Positions 25,581-33,844 of a stretch of 64,000 nt of DNA are shown one piece after another. How positions within the stretch are numbered: position 1 is the first letter of the stretch; each line of letters starts with the position of its first letter. This DNA is from Pengzhenrongella sicca (lineage in GTDB: Bacteria; Actinomycetota; Actinomycetes; Actinomycetales; Cellulomonadaceae): positions 4,092,001 through 4,156,000 of the forward strand of contig NZ_CP071868.1 in the NCBI RefSeq assembly GCF_017569225.1, given 5' to 3'. Made by a program: the position numbers and the translations under genes. The notes below the pieces were generated by a model. The model ran no database searches. It was given only the letters and a program-made list of their open reading frames with translations, and was not told the DNA's origin.

Positions 25581-25985
25581 GTGACCACAGCCGGTGCCCC
25601 CGCGACCACCCGGGTCGACCGCTGGGTCTGGGTGGTCCGGCTGACCCGAACCCGCGCGCAGGCGGCGGCCGCCTGCCGCGCCGGTCACATCCGCGTCAAC
25701 GGCGACCGGGCCAAGCCCGCGACCGCCGTCCACGTCGGCGACGAGGTGCGGGTCCGCGGCGACGGGCCCGAGCGGATCGTCGAGGTCGCCCGTGTCATCG
25801 AGAAGCGGGTCGGCGCGGTCGCCGCCGCCGAGTGCTTCGTCGACCACACCCCGCCGCCGCCCCCGCGCGAGCACGTCGCGCTCGCCGCCCAGCGTGAGCG
25901 GGGCGCCGGCCGGCCCACCAAGCGCGAACGCCGCGACATCGACAAGCTCCGCGGCCGAGACCCCCACCCCGAACCCCGCGACTAA
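25581..25985 (+). CDS. S4-domain RNA-binding protein (Hsp15/RqcP-like)
   Basis: 134 aa from the leaderless GTG. The S4 fold covers about residues 10-75: VDRWVWVVRLTRTRAQAAAACRAGHIRVNGDRAKPATAVHVGDEV, a good match to Hsp15/RqcP proteins that bind 23S rRNA on stalled 50S subunits. The C-terminal tail is Pro-rich then strongly basic (GRPTKRERRDIDKLRGRD), as expected for rRNA contact. It probably acts in ribosome quality control or heat stress. It is a single gene converging with the GntR-type regulator. Confidence 0.82.
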   Translation: MTTAGAPATTRVDRWVWVVRLTRTRAQAAAACRAGHIRVNGDRAKPATAVHVGDEVRVRGDGPERIVEVARVIEKRVGAVAAAECFVDHTPPPPPREHVALAAQRERGAGRPTKRERRDIDKLRGRDPHPEPRD

Positions 25986-26017
25986 CCGCGTTCCCGCGCA
26001 CGGCCCGGGGGGCGGCG

Positions 26018-26737
26018 TCAGAACGTGGGGAACGCCGCCGCCATCGCCTGCTGGGCCTCGTCGACGATCGCCTTCATCGCCCGGCCCGCCCCCGCCGCGT
26101 CCCCCGACGCGACCGCCTCCGCGATGTCGGCGTGCAGCCGGATCGCCGCGGGCTCGGGGTGCGCCGGCATGAGGTCGTGATGCGTCCGGCCCGCCAGGAC
26201 CTCCCCGACGACGCCCGCGAGCGCCGCGAACATGTCGTTCCCCGAGGCGGCGAGCAGCGTGCGGTGGAACGCCATGTCGTACTGCAGATACTCCTCGAGC
26301 GCGCCGCGGCGGCCGGTCACGGACATCCCGATCACGGCCGCGGTCAGCGCGCCGCACTGCTCGGGGCTCGCGTTCGCGGCGGCGAGCGACGCGGCGATCG
26401 GCTCGACGCCGTGCCGCAGCTCGCTCAGCGTGCGCAGCTGCAGCGCGCGATCGGGCCCGGCGAGCCGCCAGCGGATCAGGCGCGGGTCGAACACGTTCCA
26501 CTGCGCCCGGGGCCGGACCGTGACGCCGATCCGGCGGCGCGTCGAGACGAGCTGCAGCGACTCGAGCACCTTGACGACGTCGCGGGCGACCGTTCGCGAG
26601 ACGCCGTGCCCGGCGGCGATCTCGTCGATGGTCAGCACCGCGCCCTCGGCCGGCTCGCCGGCCACGATCGCGGGCCCGAGCTGCGCCAGCACACGCTCGT
26701 GTAGGCCGCTCTGCGACTCGTCGACCTGGGTTCTCAC
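26018..26737 (-). CDS. GntR/FadR-family regulator of gluconate use
   Basis: 239 aa from GTG 26737; GTG 26770 would add 11 residues. I prefer 26737 because CAAGAT stands 6 nt upstream. The N-terminal winged helix reads VLTIDEIAAGHGVSRTVARDVVKVLESLQLVSTRRRIGVTV; the C-terminal all-helical FCD ligand domain includes DMAFHRTLLAASGNDMF, where the conserved Asp/His bind a metal. It faces gntK-gntP across a low-GC region with two matching repeats, so it very probably represses that operon until gluconate or gluconate 6-phosphate is present (inference from synteny). Confidence 0.85.
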   Translation of the reverse strand: MRTQVDESQSGLHERVLAQLGPAIVAGEPAEGAVLTIDEIAAGHGVSRTVARDVVKVLESLQLVSTRRRIGVTVRPRAQWNVFDPRLIRWRLAGPDRALQLRTLSELRHGVEPIAASLAAANASPEQCGALTAAVIGMSVTGRRGALEEYLQYDMAFHRTLLAASGNDMFAALAGVVGEVLAGRTHHDLMPAHPEPAAIRLHADIAEAVASGDAAGAGRAMKAIVDEAQQAMAAAFPTF

Positions 26738-26774
26738 CCGGCTATCTTGCCCCACAGCGGCCCGGTTCACCCGG

Positions 26775-26818
26775 TTACATCACATCAAAAGAAGCTTCAA
26801 CTTGCTTTCATCACATGA
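26775..26818. promoter_or_regulatory. Paired operator repeats upstream of gntK
   Basis: TTACATCACATCA (26775-26787) and TTTCATCACATGA (26806-26818) share TYATCACAT-like cores in the same direction, 31 bp apart, close to three helical turns. They lie in the AT-rich gap between the divergent GntR-type gene and gntK, where the repressor should bind. A palindrome GAAGCTTC lies between them. Confidence 0.55.
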
Positions 26819-26886
26819 TTGGCTCATGGTGGACGGGGCCACCGCTGGCCTGCCCCTCAGGGGACCTCATTGCCGAGGAGAGTCAC

Positions 26887-27417
26887 ATGAGCAACCACGC
26901 GAATGACCAACGACCACTGGTCGTCGTCATGGGTGTGTCGGGATCGGGCAAGACGACCGTCGGCCAGGCGCTCGCCGACCGCCTCGGCGTCCCCTACGCC
27001 GACGCCGACACGTTCCACAGCGAGGCGAGCGTCGCCAAGATGGCGTCGGGCCACCCGCTCGACGACGACGACCGGGCGCCTTGGCTCCTGGCGATCGGCG
27101 CCTGGCTGGCCGAGCACGACGCGACCGGCGCCGTCGTCGGCTGCTCCGCGCTGCGGCGGCGCTACCGCGACGTGCTGCGGTCCGCCGCGCCCCGCCTCGA
27201 GCTCCTGCACCTGGCCGGCGATCCCGCCGTGCTCACCCAGCGCGTCGCCGAGCGGCCCGGGCACTTCATGCCCGCGTCCCTCATCACGTCCCAGCTCGAG
27301 ACCCTCGAGGCGCTCGAGGCGGACGAGCGCGGCCGGGTTCTCGACCTGACCGCACCCGTGGACGAGATCGTCGCCTCCTTCGCCGCCTCGCTCACGAATC
27401 CCGGAGCCCGCCCATGA
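26887..27417 (+). CDS. gntK: Gluconokinase
   Basis: 176 aa from the ATG preceded by GAGGAGAG; the frame is open further upstream but that stretch is the operator region. Walker A GVSGSGKTT is at about residues 18-26, followed by DADTFHSEASVAKMASGHPLDDDDRAPWL, the substrate-binding signature of GntK, and GHFMPASLITSQLETLE near the end. It phosphorylates D-gluconate to 6-phosphogluconate with ATP, feeding the pentose phosphate or Entner-Doudoroff pathway. The stop overlaps the gntP start (ATGA), so kinase and permease are coupled. Confidence 0.95.
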   Translation: MSNHANDQRPLVVVMGVSGSGKTTVGQALADRLGVPYADADTFHSEASVAKMASGHPLDDDDRAPWLLAIGAWLAEHDATGAVVGCSALRRRYRDVLRSAAPRLELLHLAGDPAVLTQRVAERPGHFMPASLITSQLETLEALEADERGRVLDLTAPVDEIVASFAASLTNPGARP

Positions 27418-28895
27418 GCACGACCTTGAGCACCACCCTGAACTCGACCGTGCAGGCTGCCACCGAGGCGCTCAGCAGCGCCGGCAGCACCCAGCTCATC
27501 GTCGCGGCGCTCGTGGGCATCGCGGTCATCGTGCTGCTCATCACCCAGCTCAAGCTGCATCCGTTCCTCGCCCTGACGGTCGGCTCCATCACCGTCGGCG
27601 CGCTCGGCGGCATGGAGCTCAAGGACGCGCTCGCGAGCTACAGCACGGGCGTGGGCGCGACCGTCGCCAGCGTCGGCACGCTGATCGCGCTCGGCGCGAT
27701 GTTCGGGCGGCTGCTCGCCGACTCGGGCGGCGCCGACCAGATCGCCGACACCATCATCAACCGCGCCACGCCGCGCACGCTGCCGTGGGCCATGGCGCTC
27801 GTCGGCGCGCTCATCGGCCTGCCGATGTTCTTCGAGATCGGGCTCGTGCTGCTGATCCCGATCATCCTGGTCGTCGCGCGCCGCTCGGGCCTGCCGCTCA
27901 TGCGGATCGGCCTGCCCGCCCTCGCGGGCCTGTCCGTCATGCACGGGCTCGTCCCGCCGCACCCCGGCCCGCTCGTCGCGATCGCCGCGCTCGACGCCAA
28001 CCTCGGCGTCACCATGGCCCTCGGCGTGCTCATCGCAATCCCGGTCGTCGCCCTCGCCGGTCCCGTCCTCGCGAAGTACGTCGGCCGCTGGGTCCCGGTC
28101 TCCGCGCCGGCGCTGTTCGTGCCCGCGGGCGCCCCGGCGGCCGTCGCCCCGATGTCCTCGGCCACCGCCACGACGACAGGCGCCGGCACTGACGCCACCA
28201 GCGCCGACGCGACCGACGCCGGCACGCGCCGCCCGTCGTTCACGACGACGCTCGCCACGGTCCTGCTCCCGGTCGTGCTCATGATGGGCAAGGCGCTCGT
28301 CGACATCTTCCTCGCCGAGGGCAGCAGCGTCCGCGCCGCCCTCGACTTCCTCGGGACGCCGCTCATCGCGCTGCTGCTCGCCGTGTTCGTCGCGATGTTC
28401 ACGTTCGGGCGCGGCTCGGGCATGAAGCTCGGCGAGATCGCCACCTCGATCGAGAAGTCGCTGCCGCCGATCGCCGGCATCCTGCTCATCGTCGCCGCCG
28501 GCGGCGGGTTCAAGCAGACGCTGGTCGACACCGGCATCGGCGGCGTGCTCGCCGACGCGATCGCGGGCAGCAGCGTCTCTCCGCTCCTGCTGGCCTGGGT
28601 CGTCGCGGTGCTCATCCGCCTCGCGACCGGATCGGCCACCGTCGCGACCGTGACGGCGTCGGGCATCCTCGCGCCGCTCGCGCTCACGCTGTCGACGGGT
28701 GAGACCTCGCTCCTCGTGCTCGCCATCGGCTCCGGGTCGCTGTTCTTCAGCCACGTCAACGACGCCGGCTTCTGGCTCGTCAAGGAGTACTTCGGCCTGT
28801 CGGTCGGCGAGACGATCAAGAGCTGGTCCGTGATGGAGACCGTCATCTCGGTCGCCGGCCTGCTGCTCGTGATGGTGCTCGGGATCTTCATCTGA
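27414..28895 (+). CDS. gntP: Gluconate:H+ symporter (GntP family)
   Basis: 493 aa. Twelve or more membrane helices; the first is at about residues 25-45 after a Ser/Thr-rich N-terminus. GntP signatures are present: LKLHPFLALTVGSITVGALGG, GLPMFFEIGLVLLIPI, MHGLVPPHPGPL, GGGFKQTLVDTGIGGVL and FFSHVNDAGFWLVKEYFGLSVGETIKSW. A hydrophilic Thr/Ala-rich loop (about residues 240-275) replaces the usual central loop. It imports gluconate for the coupled kinase. Transcription ends at the hairpin 28907-28943. Confidence 0.94.
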   Translation: MSTTLSTTLNSTVQAATEALSSAGSTQLIVAALVGIAVIVLLITQLKLHPFLALTVGSITVGALGGMELKDALASYSTGVGATVASVGTLIALGAMFGRLLADSGGADQIADTIINRATPRTLPWAMALVGALIGLPMFFEIGLVLLIPIILVVARRSGLPLMRIGLPALAGLSVMHGLVPPHPGPLVAIAALDANLGVTMALGVLIAIPVVALAGPVLAKYVGRWVPVSAPALFVPAGAPAAVAPMSSATATTTGAGTDATSADATDAGTRRPSFTTTLATVLLPVVLMMGKALVDIFLAEGSSVRAALDFLGTPLIALLLAVFVAMFTFGRGSGMKLGEIATSIEKSLPPIAGILLIVAAGGGFKQTLVDTGIGGVLADAIAGSSVSPLLLAWVVAVLIRLATGSATVATVTASGILAPLALTLSTGETSLLVLAIGSGSLFFSHVNDAGFWLVKEYFGLSVGETIKSWSVMETVISVAGLLLVMVLGIFI

Positions 28896-28906
28896 CCCGA
28901 GTGGCG

Positions 28907-28943
28907 CTGACCCCGCGCGCCCGACGGCGGTGCGCGGGGTCAG
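28907..28943. terminator. Bidirectional terminator between gntP and the anti-sigma gene
   Basis: Perfect 12-bp stem CTGACCCCGCGC / GCGCGGGGTCAG with a 13-nt loop. It follows the gntP stop by 11 nt and its right arm contains the stop codon of the minus-strand anti-sigma gene, so it can serve both convergent units. Confidence 0.75.
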
Positions 28944-29689
28944 GCCCCCAGGACCCCGCGCACCACGCTGTCGCCCGAGTGCGCCGGATCCCCGTCCAAC
29001 GCCTCCTCCGAGACGTCGACGACGGGCAGGGCGGCGAGGTCGAGCCCGTCCGGCACGGTGAACCGGCCCTCGGAACCCTGCAGGATCCCGAGGCTCACGA
29101 GCTGCGTGACGTCGGGGTCGAGCAGCCACACCTCGCGGAAGTCGCCGGCCTTCGCCGCGCCGTCGACCGTGACGACGAGCACCCGGCTCCCGTCCGCCGC
29201 GCGCTCGACGCTCGCCGTGCCGCTCGCGTCCCAGCCGGGCAGCGGGTCGAGCTCCGCCCGCGCGACGACGGCGGGCGTCGTCTCGTCGCGATCCGGCCCG
29301 GTCGCCCACCACGTGCCCGCCGCGCCGCCGATGACGAGCCCGGCGGCAGCCGCGGCCGTGGCGATCCAGGGCCGCCGACGGCGCAGCGGCACGACCGGCG
29401 CGAGCGCCGGCTCCGGCGCCGCCTCGGCCTCCTCGCCCGGGCGCCCGCTCTCGGGGTCGAGCCCCGCGGACAGCTCGAGCTCGGCGCGGATGCGGTCCCA
29501 CACCACGGCCGACGGCGCGACGAGCAACCCGGCGGCGGGCGCGGACCGGCCCGCCGCCACGACGGCGCTGAGCGAGGCCACCTCGGCGGCGCACGTCGCG
29601 CACACGGCGAGATGGTCCCGTGCGACGTCGGCGACGGGCTCGCCGAGCGCGGCGAGCGCGAGGACCTCCGGGTCAACGTGCTCCACCAT
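28940..29689 (-). CDS. Zinc anti-sigma factor (RskA-like)
   Basis: 249 aa. The N-terminal anti-sigma domain has the ZAS zinc motif in [12 protein letters not shown] (HxxxCxxC, about residues 26-33). One membrane helix follows LRRRRP at about residues 107-127 ([21 protein letters not shown]). The exported C-terminal part ([30 protein letters not shown]...[15 protein letters not shown]) matches the RskA C-terminal domain. It should hold the cognate sigma factor at the membrane until its outer part is cut. Its start lies 17 nt inside the sigma gene, so the two are coupled. Confidence 0.85.
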   Translation of the reverse strand: MVEHVDPEVLALAALGEPVADVARDHLAVCATCAAEVASLSAVVAAGRSAPAAGLLVAPSAVVWDRIRAELELSAGLDPESGRPGEEAEAAPEPALAPVVPLRRRRPWIATAAAAAGLVIGGAAGTWWATGPDRDETTPAVVARAELDPLPGWDASGTASVERAADGSRVLVVTVDGAAKAGDFREVWLLDPDVTQLVSLGILQGSEGRFTVPDGLDLAALPVVDVSEEALDGDPAHSGDSVVRGVLGA

Positions 29690-30314
29690 CCACCTCCAAC
29701 CGGTCGCGCAGGCGCAGCAGGCTTCGCCTGATGTGGCTCTTGACTGTCCCGAGCGGCAGCTCCAGCCGCGCGGAGATCTGATCGTGCGTGAGGTCCTCGT
29801 AGAACGCCAGCGCCAGGATCGTGCGCTGCGGCTCGCCCAGCCGGGCCAGCTCCTCGGTCACGGTCACACGGTCGGCCACCGCGACGGCCTCGAGCTCCGG
29901 CTCGGCCGGGGCGGCGGCCGCCGCGGCGAGCGCGCCCCGGCGCTCCCTGGCCCGCCGGACGTGGGCGTCCGCGATCGCGTGCCGCGCGATCCCGGTCAGC
30001 CACGCCGGCAGCGGCGCGCGGCCGGGGTCGAACCCGGTGCGCCCGCGCCACGCGTTCACGAACACCTGCTGGGTCACGTCCTCGGCCTCCGCGACGTCGC
30101 GCAGCGACCGCAGCGCGAGCGTGTGCACGTACGCCGACCAGCGCCGGTACGCCTCGGCGAGAGCCAGCTCGTCCCCCGCCACGAGCGCGGCGCCGAGCGC
30201 CTCCTCGGTCCACGTAGCGGGCCGTGGGAGCGATCCGCGGGACGCCAAGGTCGACAGGTGGCTCCTCCTCGGCGGGGCGGGTGCGGCGGGCGTCGAGCTG
30301 AGCAGCGCATTCAT
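29673..30314 (-). CDS. ECF RNA polymerase sigma factor (SigK-like)
   Basis: 213 aa. Sigma region 2 is at about residues 45-115 ([37 protein letters not shown], then [19 protein letters not shown]); region 4 at about 150-205 ([48 protein letters not shown]). The partner is the overlapping RskA-like gene. The start codon overlaps the sortase stop by 4 bp, so sigma, anti-sigma, sortase and DUF4397 protein probably share one mRNA. A SigK-like promoter before the DUF4397 gene suggests autoregulation. Confidence 0.88.
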   Translation of the reverse strand: MNALLSSTPAAPAPPRRSHLSTLASRGSLPRPATWTEEALGAALVAGDELALAEAYRRWSAYVHTLALRSLRDVAEAEDVTQQVFVNAWRGRTGFDPGRAPLPAWLTGIARHAIADAHVRRARERRGALAAAAAAPAEPELEAVAVADRVTVTEELARLGEPQRTILALAFYEDLTHDQISARLELPLGTVKSHIRRSLLRLRDRLEVDGGAR

Positions 30315-31012
30315 CGCTGGCCGGCCGGTTCGCTCGTGACGATGACATTATCGGAATAGCGACCCGCGTCACGCGCGAACGTGCCGCCGCAGGTGACGAG
30401 GATCAGCCGCGCCGATCCGTCCCGGCGGAACACGTCGGCCCAGGCGACGGCGGGCTTCGCCATGCGCTCGACGGCAGTCACGGTGTAGCGAAGCGTCGAG
30501 CCGTCCGCGAGGACGACGTCGACGGCGTCGCCCGGCGCCGCGTCCCCGAGCCGGGCGAACGGGCCGAGGCCCGCGGACGCGACCGAGTCGACGTGCGCCG
30601 CGATCACCGCAGTGCCGGCGGGCTCGCCCGGCGCGGCCCCGAACCGGTACCACCCGGCGCGCTCGGCGAGCGGCGGGATCTCCATCTGCCCGTCGGGCGC
30701 GACGCCGACCGGGTCGACCGGGACCTCGAGGCCGAGCGCCGCGATCGTCAGGGCGACGGGCGCGACGGTGCCCGGCGCCGCGGCGGCGGCGAGGTCAGCG
30801 CGAACGACGGCGACGGGCGTCGGCTCGGGTCCGTCGGGAGGTGACGGGGACGGCGTCGGCGTCGGCGTCGCGGGTGTGGCTGCGGGCGGGGAGCCAGGTG
30901 CGGGCGCCGGGCCGGCGCCGCAGGCCCCGAGCCCGCCGGTGAGAGCGGCGGCGAGCAGGACCGCGACGGCAGCCCGGCAGCCGCGCCGCCGGGCGGGGCT
31001 GCCGGGTGCCAT
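30311..31012 (-). CDS. Lipoprotein class E/F-type sortase
   Basis: 233 aa. An N-terminal signal with lipobox LGAC (Cys31) implies a lipid anchor. A Pro/Thr-rich spacer (residues 40-65) leads to the sortase fold. The catalytic residues His140 (AAHVDS), Cys208 (LVTCGG) and Arg218 (GRYSDN) are all present. Sortases of this type are small and actinobacterial; they cut sorting signals and link surface proteins to the wall. The lipobox anchor instead of a membrane helix is unusual. The likely substrate is the DUF4397 protein directly upstream, and possibly the surface protein at 19440. Confidence 0.85.
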   Translation of the reverse strand: MAPGSPARRRGCRAAVAVLLAAALTGGLGACGAGPAPAPGSPPAATPATPTPTPSPSPPDGPEPTPVAVVRADLAAAAAPGTVAPVALTIAALGLEVPVDPVGVAPDGQMEIPPLAERAGWYRFGAAPGEPAGTAVIAAHVDSVASAGLGPFARLGDAAPGDAVDVVLADGSTLRYTVTAVERMAKPAVAWADVFRRDGSARLILVTCGGTFARDAGRYSDNVIVTSEPAGQR

Positions 31013-31046
31013 CGCGTCCGCTCCTACCGTCCCGCTGCCGCGCCCG

Positions 31047-31877
31047 TCAGCCCCGGGCCCCCGTGGCCGCGACGCGCCGCCGACCGGCGAGCGCCGCGCC
31101 GGCGGCCGCCACGAGCAGCGCCGCGCCGAGCAGGACCGGGGCCGACGACGTCGGCGTGGCCGCGAGGCCCAGCTCGCCGGACGGCACGCCCCCCGGGGCT
31201 GAGTGCAGCCCCGAGATCGTCTGCACCGCGAGCTGCAGGTTGCCGGCTTCGAGGCTGCCCCACGCGTAGACGATCGTGTTGACGCCCTCGGCGACGTTGA
31301 CGTCGGCCGGCCCGATGACCGGCGCGGTCGTGCCGGCGGCGGCGACGGCCGCCGAGATGGTGCCGGCGGGCAGGTTGAGCACCTCCTCCTGCGGGTTGAC
31401 GAGCCCGGAGATCACGGGCGAGCCGCCCGCGAGCACGTCCACGGCGGGCGCCGCGGCGGTGTGCCGGGCCGTGAGCCGACCCTGGCCGGCCGCGGTGGTC
31501 GAGATGTCGTTGGTGAACAGCGTCGCGGTCGGCGCGCCGGCGGCGTCGAGGTGGGCGACGGCGGTGTAGTTCATGTCGGCGGCGAGCGGCAGGTCGATCG
31601 GGCCGATCGCGGGGGCGCTCGCGTCGGCGGCGTCGGCCGCGGTGATCGCGACCGTGTACGTCCCGGGCGGCAGGTCGAGCGGCCCGGCAAGACTGCCCGG
31701 CGTGAAGTCGTCGAGCGTCCGCTCACCGTTGACGTACACGTCGACGGTGAGGCCGGGCACGGCGTGCAGCACGGACAGCGAGGCGTTGCCCGCGGTCGCG
31801 GCCCCGGCCGGGACCGCCCCGGCGAGGGCGAGCATGAGGCCGGCGGCGCCGCCGGCGATGATGAGTCGAGTGCGCAT
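31047..31877 (-). CDS. Secreted DUF4397 surface protein
   Basis: 276 aa, ATG preceded by AGGAGA. Signal peptide (RTRLIIAGGAAGLMLALAGAVPAGAATA, cleavage near residue 27). Two related beta-rich halves follow: LSVLHAVPGLTVDVYVNGERTLDDFTPGSLAGPLDLPPGTYTVAITAA and LTARHTAAAPAVDVLAGGSPVISGLVNPQEEVLNLPAGTISAAV, typical of DUF4397 repeats. The C-terminus has LAATP at about residues 238-242, a hydrophobic helix and RRR, the layout of a sorting signal with a non-canonical motif. It is first in the sortase/sigma/anti-sigma operon and is probably both the sortase substrate and the sigma target. Confidence 0.8.
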   Translation of the reverse strand: MRTRLIIAGGAAGLMLALAGAVPAGAATAGNASLSVLHAVPGLTVDVYVNGERTLDDFTPGSLAGPLDLPPGTYTVAITAADAADASAPAIGPIDLPLAADMNYTAVAHLDAAGAPTATLFTNDISTTAAGQGRLTARHTAAAPAVDVLAGGSPVISGLVNPQEEVLNLPAGTISAAVAAAGTTAPVIGPADVNVAEGVNTIVYAWGSLEAGNLQLAVQTISGLHSAPGGVPSGELGLAATPTSSAPVLLGAALLVAAAGAALAGRRRVAATGARG

Positions 31878-31941
31878 GGCTTTCTCCTGTGACCTGCCCC
31901 GGGCTGTCCCGCCCGCGGCCTCGGAACTGCTGACACCCCCT

Positions 31942-31969
31942 CTACGGCCGGCCGGGCGCGCACGGATGC
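31942..31969 (-). promoter_or_regulatory. SigK-like ECF promoter for the DUF4397-sortase-sigma operon
   Basis: On the minus strand GCATCC (31964-31969), a 16-nt spacer, then CCGTAG (31942-31947), 64 nt before the DUF4397 start. It resembles the mycobacterial SigK promoter (CCATCC, about 16 nt, CCGAAT), one base off at -35 and two or three off at -10. Confidence 0.5.
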
Positions 31970-32019
31970 ACCGGCGCGCGACGTCGTCGGCCGGGCCTGT
32001 GACAATAGGGACCGCAATG

Positions 32020-32035
32020 CTCCAGTAATCTGGAG
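32020..32035 (+). promoter_or_regulatory. Hairpin covering the RNase J ribosome binding site
   Basis: CTCCAG-TAAT-CTGGAG, a perfect 6-bp stem ending 3 nt before the ATG; its right arm includes GGAG. TAATCT inside it also reads as a -10 box 7 nt before the start, so the element may be promoter, ribosome-site lock, or both. Confidence 0.45.
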
Positions 32036-32038
32036 TTC

Positions 32039-33724
32039 ATGAGCCCCACCCAAACCGACCTCAAGACGCCGCCCCCTCTCCCGAAGGGGGGGCTTCGCAT
32101 CGTCCCCCTCGGCGGACTCGGCGAGATCGGTCGCAACATGACCGTCTTCGAGCACGAGGGCCGTCTCCTCATCGTCGACTGCGGCGTCCTGTTCCCCGAG
32201 GAGCACCAGCCGGGCGTCGACGTCATCCTCGCCGACTTCACGTGGATCCGGGACCGCCTCGACAAGATCGAGGCCGTCGTCCTGACGCACGGCCACGAGG
32301 ACCACATCGGCGGCGTGCCGTACCTGCTCAAGGAGCGCGCGGACATCCCCGTCGTCGGCTCCGAGCTGACCTTGGCCTTCATCGAGGCCAAGCTCAAGGA
32401 GCACCGGATCCGCCCGAAGACCGTCCAGGTCAAGGAGGGCGACCGGCGCAAGTTCGGGCCCTTCGACATCGAGTTCATCGCGGTGAACCACTCGATCCCC
32501 GACGGCCTCGCGGTCGCCATCCGCACCAAGGCCGGCCTCGTGCTCGGCACCGGCGACTTCAAGATGGACCAGTTCCCGCTCGACGGCCGGATCACCGACC
32601 TGCGCGCGTTCGCGCGCCTGGGTGCGGAGGGCGTCGACCTGTTCATGGCCGACTCGACCAACGCCGAGGTCCCCGGCTTCGTCGCGTCCGAGCAGGACCT
32701 CGGCCCGGCCATCGAGGCGGCCTTCCGCAACGCCCCGCGCCGGATCATCGTCTCGAGCTTCGCGAGCCACGTGCACCGGATCCAGCAGGTGCTCGACGCC
32801 GCCCACGCCAACGGCCGCAAGGTCGCGTTCGTCGGGCGCTCGATGGTCCGCAACATGGGCATCGCGCGCGACCTCGGCTACCTCAACGTGCCGCGCGGGC
32901 TGGTCGTCGACTTCAAGGCGCTCGACGGCATGCCCGACAAGAAGGTCACGCTCATCGCGACCGGCTCGCAGGGCGAGCCGATGGCCGCGCTCGCCCGGAT
33001 GGCGAACGGCGACCACGTCATCCGCATCGGCGAGGGCGACACCGTCCTGCTCGCGAGCTCGCTCATCCCCGGCAACGAGAACGCCATCTACCGGGTCATC
33101 AACGGGCTGGTCAGCCTCGGCGCCAACGTCGTGCACAAGGGCAACGCCAAGGTGCACGTCTCCGGCCACGCCGCCGCTGGCGAGCTTGTGTACTGCTACA
33201 ACATCATCAAGCCGCGCCACGCGCTGCCGATCCACGGCGAGTCCCGCCACCTGCGGGCCAACGCGGACCTCGCGATCTCCACCGGAGTCAAGCCCGAGAA
33301 CGCGTTCATCGCCGAGGACGGCACCGTGCTCGACCTCGTCAACGGCAAGGTCTCGGTCGTCGGCAAGGTCCCGGCCGGGCTCGTGTACGTCGACGGCATG
33401 ACCGTCGGCACCGTCACAGAGACCTCCCTCAGCGACCGCCGCGCCCTGGCCGAGGACGGCGTCGTCACGATCGTCGTGCTGATCGACCCGCAGTCCGGCA
33501 AGCTCAGCGAGGAGCCCGACTTCCTCACCCGCGGGTTCGTTCACGACGCCTCGTCGTTCGACGCCCTCGTGCCCGTGATCCGGGAGGCGCTCGTCAAGGC
33601 GGCCGCAGACGGGGTCCGCGAGTTCAGCGACCTCGAGCGGCTCATCGACCGCGCCGTGAGCCGGTGGTTCCAGCGCACGAGCCGCCGGACGCCCGTCATC
33701 ATCCCGGTCGTGATCGAGGCCTGA
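32039..33724 (+). CDS. rnj: Ribonuclease J
   Basis: 561 aa. The metallo-beta-lactamase/beta-CASP fold starts with LRIVPLGGLGEIGRNMTVFEHEG; zinc ligands lie in LTHGHEDHIGG (about residues 83-93) and GTGDFKMD; the beta-CASP part has SSFASHVHRIQQ and FVGRSMVRN; PIHGESRHLRANADLA closes the catalytic core. The C-terminal domain is complete (VVTIVVLIDPQSGK to the end). RNase J is both a 5' exonuclease and an endonuclease in mRNA turnover and rRNA maturation. It is usually next to dapA in actinobacteria; dapA is not its neighbour here. A hairpin covers its ribosome site and a strong terminator follows. Confidence 0.95.
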   Translation: MSPTQTDLKTPPPLPKGGLRIVPLGGLGEIGRNMTVFEHEGRLLIVDCGVLFPEEHQPGVDVILADFTWIRDRLDKIEAVVLTHGHEDHIGGVPYLLKERADIPVVGSELTLAFIEAKLKEHRIRPKTVQVKEGDRRKFGPFDIEFIAVNHSIPDGLAVAIRTKAGLVLGTGDFKMDQFPLDGRITDLRAFARLGAEGVDLFMADSTNAEVPGFVASEQDLGPAIEAAFRNAPRRIIVSSFASHVHRIQQVLDAAHANGRKVAFVGRSMVRNMGIARDLGYLNVPRGLVVDFKALDGMPDKKVTLIATGSQGEPMAALARMANGDHVIRIGEGDTVLLASSLIPGNENAIYRVINGLVSLGANVVHKGNAKVHVSGHAAAGELVYCYNIIKPRHALPIHGESRHLRANADLAISTGVKPENAFIAEDGTVLDLVNGKVSVVGKVPAGLVYVDGMTVGTVTETSLSDRRALAEDGVVTIVVLIDPQSGKLSEEPDFLTRGFVHDASSFDALVPVIREALVKAAADGVREFSDLERLIDRAVSRWFQRTSRRTPVIIPVVIEA

Positions 33725-33743
33725 GACGGCGCCATCCGAACGA

Positions 33744-33778
33744 GCGGTGACGGTGGTCACAACGGCCACCGTCACCGC
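33744..33778 (+). terminator. Terminator of the RNase J gene
   Basis: Perfect 13-bp stem GCGGTGACGGTGG / CCACCGTCACCGC with a 9-nt loop, 20 nt after the stop codon. No T run follows. Confidence 0.75.
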
Positions 33779-33789
33779 CTGGCAGTCAG

Positions 33790-33805
33790 GTGACGCGCGT
33801 GTCAC
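33790..33805. promoter_or_regulatory. Palindrome upstream of the 98-aa gene
   Basis: GTGACgCGCGtGTCAC: 16-bp inverted repeat with one mismatched pair, 26 bp before a TACACT box (33832-33837) that stands 7 nt ahead of the GTG at 33845. Possible operator; the regulator is unknown. Confidence 0.4.
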
Positions 33806-33844
33806 ATGACGCAATGACCCGCGTCTCGATCTACACTGACCGGC

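Noticed and set aside
33790-33805. CRP-type site upstream of the 98-aa gene
   Set aside because: GTGA and TCAC are separated by 8 nt, not 6, so it does not fit the CRP consensus; kept as an unassigned palindrome.
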